Source: Methanocaldococcaceae archaeon (lineage in GTDB: Archaea; AGJL01; Methanococci; Methanococcales; Methanocaldococcaceae). From it: a stretch of 9,382 nt of DNA. The notes under the pieces are model-generated. The model worked only from the letters and a program-made list of their open reading frames with translations. It was not told the DNA's origin and did not search any database. Shown here piece after piece: positions 4,922 through 9,382 of the stretch. The position numbers and the translations under genes were made by a program. Positions within the stretch are counted from its first letter, which is position 1. Each line of letters opens with the position of its first letter. The DNA is taken from NCBI GenBank assembly GCA_027023665.1, contig JALVUY010000147.1, positions 1 to 9,382 on the forward strand, in the 5' to 3' direction.

Positions 4922-6541
4922 TTATTTTATTTCTACTTTAGCATTTAAGAATACTGGCCCTCTAACATCTATAACTTTGTTTTTACCCATTATTTGTTTT
5001 AAAGCTAAATCATCTATTTTTAAGTTTATGTCACTCAAACTTCTAACTATTGGAACTCTAAATTTAAACTCGTCTATGTTAGAGACTAAGGATTTTTCAA
5101 TTTTTGCAACTAATTTGTATATAATTCCATCTATATATCTTATTCCAGTAGAAACTCCTTCTTCCTTAGCTTTCTTTAAAATAGGAATATATTCCTCTTT
5201 AATACTCTCAAATGTTGGTGGAATTCCATATATGTTACTATCATAGACATAAACTTCATTTAATACTGACGGCCCTAACAATCTTTTATTTACCTCATTT
5301 TCAAATATCTCTACCTTAACAACTTTCTTCTCCCCATTGAAATCAAATTCTTTTTTAACTTCAATTGAGCAAGGGCTTTCTTTATCTTTATTCTTTATAC
5401 ATATATCAATAAGTTCATTTGCAAAGTTGTATAATTCATCCAATATTGGAACTTTATCAACTCTTATCATTCCAGCTATTTCTCTATCACTTAAATTATA
5501 TTCATAAAATTGAGGATACACCATATATCTAACATCTTCATATCCGTAAATTATCATTGCCAATCTCTCAACACCCAATCCAAGATTCATCACTGGAACA
5601 TCTATATCATACTTAGCTAATGCTATTGGGGAATAAACACCAAATGTGGCAACTTCAATCCACTCATTTAATTTTGGATGATAGGCATAAACCTCTGTTT
5701 GTGTCTCTGGAGTATAATACTTACTCTTTTTTTCATCAGGCTTAAATTTAAATTTAGTAAATCCAAATTGCTCCAATAAACCTTCGGCAACAACTTTACC
5801 GTCATCAACACTGACATCTTCACCAACAACTACACAAGATGCAGAGTGATAACTCATTAAATGACTTCTATCTTCTTTCTGCTCTCTTCTAAAGCATCTA
5901 TCAATTGAGAAGAGTTTTAAAGGCAGTTTTCTCTTTTTTATCAAATAACTTAGAGTTATAAACCATCCAGAAGTCATATGACTTCTTAAAGTTAATGTTG
6001 ATGCCTCTGGTTTTAAATCTTTAAATTCAGGAAATGCAGTTTCTAAAACCTTTAAACCCATTTCATTGCTAACATCTAATGCCTTTGCTATTTCAAAAAC
6101 TAAATCATCTCCATCTATACTACCTTTTTTATATGAATGGAGAACCTCTCTCAATTTTTCTTTTTTCTCCTCATCTACCTTTATTCCCAAATTTTCTATA
6201 ATCTCAACTTTATCATTTCCTAAACCAACATCAGGTCTTGGCAATCCACCTAAGTAAAAACATCTGTCTAAAACAGCCATTGCCTCTGGTCCAAACTGCT
6301 TATATATTTCAATTTCATCAACAATAATTGGATTAATTACTTCTTCAAATCCCATTCTAAGATAAGCCTGCCTCAATCTCTCAATAGTTTCCATTACTGG
6401 ATGTGGTTTTCCATACAATACCTTTAACCTTGGATATCTATAATCTATATGTTTGTCTTTAATTAATGCCTTTGTCTCTCTCCAAGCCTTTTCAAAATCT
6501 TTTTCCGCTAAATCTAAAACCTTTTTCGTATCAAATCTCAT
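4922..6541 (-). CDS. sepS: O-phosphoseryl-tRNA(Cys) synthetase (SepRS), complete
   Basis: A class II aminoacyl-tRNA synthetase charging tRNA(Cys) with O-phosphoserine. The product is then converted to Cys-tRNA by SepCysS, which is not in this window, in methanogens that make cysteine on tRNA. The 539-aa length matches the M. jannaschii enzyme (MJ1660). Motif 2 is FSIDRCFRREQKEDRSHLMS (211-230) and motif 3 is LGLGVERLAMIIYG (320-333). Phosphoserine-binding residues are visible: HMTSG (188-192, Thr190), then Ser233 and Ser235 in SYHSAS, equivalent to Thr188, Ser231 and Ser233 reported for other SepRS enzymes. The C-terminal 150 residues are the anticodon-binding part. The start is ATG 6539-6541, preceded by GGGATGAT 3 nt upstream. 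It stands alone between a decayed ATPase and the proton pump, with a leader rich in A and T. Confidence 0.97.
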   Translation of the reverse strand: MRFDTKKVLDLAEKDFEKAWRETKALIKDKHIDYRYPRLKVLYGKPHPVMETIERLRQAYLRMGFEEVINPIIVDEIEIYKQFGPEAMAVLDRCFYLGGLPRPDVGLGNDKVEIIENLGIKVDEEKKEKLREVLHSYKKGSIDGDDLVFEIAKALDVSNEMGLKVLETAFPEFKDLKPEASTLTLRSHMTSGWFITLSYLIKKRKLPLKLFSIDRCFRREQKEDRSHLMSYHSASCVVVGEDVSVDDGKVVAEGLLEQFGFTKFKFKPDEKKSKYYTPETQTEVYAYHPKLNEWIEVATFGVYSPIALAKYDIDVPVMNLGLGVERLAMIIYGYEDVRYMVYPQFYEYNLSDREIAGMIRVDKVPILDELYNFANELIDICIKNKDKESPCSIEVKKEFDFNGEKKVVKVEIFENEVNKRLLGPSVLNEVYVYDSNIYGIPPTFESIKEEYIPILKKAKEEGVSTGIRYIDGIIYKLVAKIEKSLVSNIDEFKFRVPIVRSLSDINLKIDDLALKQIMGKNKVIDVRGPVFLNAKVEIK

Positions 6542-6851
6542 TTTATCATCCCTACAATTTTGATCCTAATCTTTACTATATTTTAATATTTCTCTATTGC
6601 TAATAAATCTAATCTACCTTGTGGTTTTAAATATCTTCTTCAATATTTACAAACAAAATCTTTTTCTTACTCTTTAGTTATTTTATTTTTATAAAATTTT
6701 TTATCAATTTTAAGATATTTTTTGTAGAATTCTCTTCTTCTAAGAACATATAGTTATGAGCAAAACAAAATAAACTTTAAAAAGGAAATTTGAATGCCTT
6801 CCAAAAGGGAGATATTTTTCAATCTCCTTATTTAAATTTAAAAAAATTTGC
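6542..6851. other. Intergenic region between the ATPase gene and sepS
   Basis: This 310-bp AT-rich gap must hold the sepS promoter and the end of the ATPase transcript. I see the sepS ribosome site (about 6545-6552), TATA-like strings on the minus strand (AAATATTAAAATATAG near 6570-6586; GATATTTAAAA near 6625-6640) and the hairpin at 6806-6829. A 28-codon minus-strand open stretch at 6667-6753 has protein-like sequence but no start codon. I find no tRNA, CRISPR or GC-rich RNA signal. Confidence 0.6.
6806..6829 (-). terminator. Hairpin terminator candidate after the proton pump gene
   Basis: On the minus strand AAGGAGAT pairs with ATCTCCCT around an 8-base A-rich loop: 8 bp with one G-T wobble. 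Four T's follow the stem. It lies about 22 bp past the pump's stop, where a transcript end is expected. Archaeal termination depends mostly on T-runs, so the hairpin could be incidental. Confidence 0.45.
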
Positions 6852-9263
6852 TTACAACTTTAGTTTTTTTACCATTATCTTTTTAACGACATCATTTACA
6901 AACATCCAAATTGTTGCGTATATCCATATAAATATTGCCCAACCCCATCCTATTGGTGTTACAAATATTCCATAAACTGCAATTAAAGTACCAATAATGT
7001 TTGTAGCCATAATCCCCCAGAATAATAATGGACTTGGATAGGGTTTTTTCCATAGCCAATCTTTTGTTCTTGTAACAAATATTGTCGTATGTCCCTCAAT
7101 AATTAGTTTTAAAAACACAAATGTTTGAATAAATCCATATTCTCCTGGATACATTAGAGTTACAATATAGAATATTATGAAAGAACTTAAGACTCCTGTT
7201 AATCCAAGGATTGTTGATATTGGAAGTATCTTTTTCATCTCCCATCTAACTGGTTTTTTTTGCTCAATTACATTGTCATAGGCTATTGCAAGAATAGGAA
7301 TGTCATTTAAAAGTGCCAATAAAACAACCATCAATGCAGTTATAGGATAGAAGTTAAATATTAGTATTGATAAGGTCATAAAGAACAGAATTCTTATAGT
7401 CTCACATATTCTATATATAACATAAGACTCTATCCTTTGAAAGATTCTTCTTGCTTCAGTTATAGCATCTGCAATTACTGAAATTCCAGGAGCTAAAAGA
7501 ACTATATCAGCCGCTGCTCTTGCGGCATCTGTTGCTCCTGCTACTGCAATACCACAGTTAGCCTTCTTTAAAGCAGGAGCATCATTAACTCCATCTCCAG
7601 TCATTCCAACAAAATGCCCTTTCTTTTGAAGAATCTCTACTATTTTATATTTATGCTCTGGATAAACTTCAGAAAATCCATCTGCCTCTTCAACCAATTT
7701 TTCTATTTCAGATTCTTTTTTCATCTTTAGAAGTTCAGTCATAGAAACTATTTTATCTCCAATTCCAAGCATTTTAGCAATATTTCTTGCTATTGCTATA
7801 TGATCCCCTGTGACCATTTTAACTACTACTCCCAATTTTTTAATACGAGATATGGCTTCAGGAGCATCCTCTCTTGGAGGATCGTATAGTGGAATAATCC
7901 CTACGAATTCCCAACCTTTACATCTATCAACAGCCACTCCCAAAGCTCTATATCCCTGCTCAGCCAATTTGTCAATTATTTTTAATATTTCCTCTTTTAT
8001 TTTATCATCAAGCTTGCATAATTCAACTATAACCTGTGGAGCCCCCTTAGAAACTTTTATTTCTTTTCCATTAATTGATACAGTAGCCTCTGTTCTTTTT
8101 ATAACTGGATCAAAAGGAACAAATTTCAATAGTTTAAATTTTTTTAATTTTTCAAGTAATCCTAATTTCTTCGCTTCATTTAATATTGCATTATCTATGG
8201 CATCGGCATCTTCAAAGTTTGATGCCAATGCGGCGTAAAATATTACATCCTCTTTTTTGAAATTGTTAAATGGAATAACATCTCCACAAACCAATTGATT
8301 TTTAGTTAAGGTTCCTGTTTTATCAGAACATAAAACATCTACACTCGCAAGTTCCTCTATAGAAACTAACTTTGTAACAACAGCCTGTTTTTTAGCGAGA
8401 TTTAAGGCACCAATTGCCATAGTAATAGAGAGAACTGCAGGCATTGCGGCTGGGATAGAGGCAACGGCAAGTACTAAGGCAAATCTTAAGGTTTCAATTA
8501 AACTCTCATGTCTATAAACCGAAACTGCAAATATTAGTGCGATTAAAATTATTGCCACTACAATTAGATAGTTTCCAACACTTATTATCATTTTTTGGAA
8601 AGAACTGACAGTTTTAGCACTTTCTACCAGTTTAACAGTTTTTCCAAAGTATGTATTTATTCCTGTAGCCTTTACAACTCCAATAGCCTCTCCTTTTTTT
8701 ACTATTGAGCCTGAATATAACTCATCACCAACATACTTAGTAACGGGTAAAGATTCTCCAGTTAATGCTGATTCATCTACAGTAACATAATCTCCTTTAA
8801 CTATAATCATATCAGCAGGAACAATATCTCCAATTTTTACTCTAACTATATCTCCTGGAACAAGATATTTTGCAAGTATCGTTTTCCATACGCCATCTCT
8901 TAAAACCTTTGCCTTTAAAGCCATTTTTTGCTTTAGTGCCGCTACAACATTCTCTGCCTTATGCTCTTCCCAAAATCCAACAACACCATTAACTATAAGG
9001 AGAGATAGAATTATAAAAAAATCTTCCCAATGTTTAACTAATACAGATAAGATGGCAGCTATTTCAATCATCCAAGGAATAGGTCCCCAAAAGTAAGATA
9101 AAAATTTTATAATTGGGTTTACCTTTTTTTCTTCAATTTCATTGTAGCCATATATTTTAAGTCGTTTTTCTGCTTCTTCAGAGGACAATCCATACTCTAA
9201 TGAGGTATTAAATGATTTTAAAATCTCTTCAATATTTTTCTTTTCTATTTTTCCCTCCCCCAC
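6852..9263 (-). CDS. P-type plasma-membrane H+-ATPase (type IIIA)
   Basis: An 803-aa ATP-driven cation pump of the proton-pumping class, homologous to fungal/plant Pma1/AHA2 and to M. jannaschii MJ1226 (about 805 aa). Ten membrane helices are expected: pairs near 55-95, 230-285, then six in 610-790. Actuator motif TGES is at 168-171. The M4 signature PAAMP is at 271-275, phosphorylation motif CSDKTGTLT at 312-320 (Asp314), nucleotide-binding KGAPQ at 406-410 and hinge MTGDGVNDAP at 554-563. Asn92 (M2), Arg624 (M5) and Asp654 in LLNDIP (M6) match the residues that carry protons in plant pumps, favouring H+ over Ca2+ or Na+. It lacks the plant C-terminal autoinhibitory domain and ends soon after the last helix. 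The GTG start has no ribosome site and the frame stays open to 9320, so the N-terminus is uncertain. Confidence 0.93.
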   Translation of the reverse strand: MGEGKIEKKNIEEILKSFNTSLEYGLSSEEAEKRLKIYGYNEIEEKKVNPIIKFLSYFWGPIPWMIEIAAILSVLVKHWEDFFIILSLLIVNGVVGFWEEHKAENVVAALKQKMALKAKVLRDGVWKTILAKYLVPGDIVRVKIGDIVPADMIIVKGDYVTVDESALTGESLPVTKYVGDELYSGSIVKKGEAIGVVKATGINTYFGKTVKLVESAKTVSSFQKMIISVGNYLIVVAIILIALIFAVSVYRHESLIETLRFALVLAVASIPAAMPAVLSITMAIGALNLAKKQAVVTKLVSIEELASVDVLCSDKTGTLTKNQLVCGDVIPFNNFKKEDVIFYAALASNFEDADAIDNAILNEAKKLGLLEKLKKFKLLKFVPFDPVIKRTEATVSINGKEIKVSKGAPQVIVELCKLDDKIKEEILKIIDKLAEQGYRALGVAVDRCKGWEFVGIIPLYDPPREDAPEAISRIKKLGVVVKMVTGDHIAIARNIAKMLGIGDKIVSMTELLKMKKESEIEKLVEEADGFSEVYPEHKYKIVEILQKKGHFVGMTGDGVNDAPALKKANCGIAVAGATDAARAAADIVLLAPGISVIADAITEARRIFQRIESYVIYRICETIRILFFMTLSILIFNFYPITALMVVLLALLNDIPILAIAYDNVIEQKKPVRWEMKKILPISTILGLTGVLSSFIIFYIVTLMYPGEYGFIQTFVFLKLIIEGHTTIFVTRTKDWLWKKPYPSPLLFWGIMATNIIGTLIAVYGIFVTPIGWGWAIFIWIYATIWMFVNDVVKKIMVKKLKL

Positions 9264-9331
9264 TTTTTTATTTTCTTTTTCATTAAAGTTATTAGAGTTC
9301 GTAGTATCACCATTTAATTTTTATTAAAAGA

Positions 9332-9348
9332 TTTACATTAATTGTAAA
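9332..9348. promoter_or_regulatory. 17-bp palindrome upstream of the H+-ATPase
   Basis: TTTACA (9332-9337) and TGTAAA (9343-9348) form a perfect inverted repeat with a 5-bp AT spacer. It sits about 70-85 bp upstream of the annotated start, where a promoter or operator is expected. The size and symmetry suit a dimeric helix-turn-helix repressor. It is also the kind of string AT-rich DNA makes by chance. Confidence 0.35.
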
Positions 9349-9382
9349 GTTAAAAATTTTCCTTAATTACAATAGTTATATG

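Noticed and set aside
4914..5246. 110-codon plus-strand frame over the 3' end of sepS
   Set aside because: Antisense to the conserved C-terminal domain of SepRS; low-complexity Leu/Ile/Ser composition and no independent support.
7810..8238. 142-codon plus-strand open frame inside the H+-ATPase gene
   Set aside because: It lies wholly antisense to the strongly conserved phosphorylation/nucleotide-binding domains; its Ser/Asn/Phe-rich product is the usual reflection of AT-rich coding DNA and has no ribosome site.

Overview
The window looks like chromosomal DNA from a Methanocaldococcus species, a hyperthermophilic methanogenic archaeon. The base composition is very AT-rich. Promoters carry archaeal BRE/TATA boxes, starts carry GGTGA-type ribosome sites, and GTG and TTG starts are common. 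O-phosphoseryl-tRNA synthetase and an archaeal-type proton-pumping P-type ATPase, both with sequences of the Methanocaldococcus kind, support this. I cannot assign a species. All convincing protein genes read on the minus strand.

From low to high coordinates the layout is as follows. (1) ilvC, ketol-acid reductoisomerase (19-1011), with its own BRE/TATA promoter. (2) A two-gene overlapping unit: a U32-peptidase-like, probably iron-sulfur protein (1515-2513) followed by a small four-cysteine protein (1162-1518). Both start with TTG and both have a clear ribosome site. (3) A GC-rich island of about 230 bp (2532-2760), packed with hairpins and lying directly upstream of the U32 gene. It resembles a deletion derivative of an IS200/IS605-type element (left-end and right-end hairpins with a TnpB guide-RNA-like scaffold but no transposase), or else a structured leader or ncRNA. 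An 8-bp direct repeat flanks it. (4) A poorly conserved patch (2904-3949) holding a membrane-anchored unknown protein that appears split by a frameshift, coupled to a small charged protein by a 14-nt overlap. (5) A truncated archaeal ATPase without its P-loop (4023-4742) beside a C-terminal remnant of another gene on the plus strand (4791-4910). (6) sepS (4922-6541), whose product makes phosphoseryl-tRNA(Cys) for cysteine synthesis on tRNA. (7) A type IIIA P-type H+-ATPase (6852-9263) with a terminator-like hairpin behind it.

The housekeeping genes (ilvC, sepS, the ATPase) are complete and have no obvious functional link to one another. The region between them, about 2.5-4.9 kb, looks like a site of insertion, decay and turnover: element relic, frameshift, truncated ATPase, orphan gene end. 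The least understood intact unit is the U32-like/four-Cys pair. The most unusual nucleotide-level feature is the hairpin island directly in front of it.
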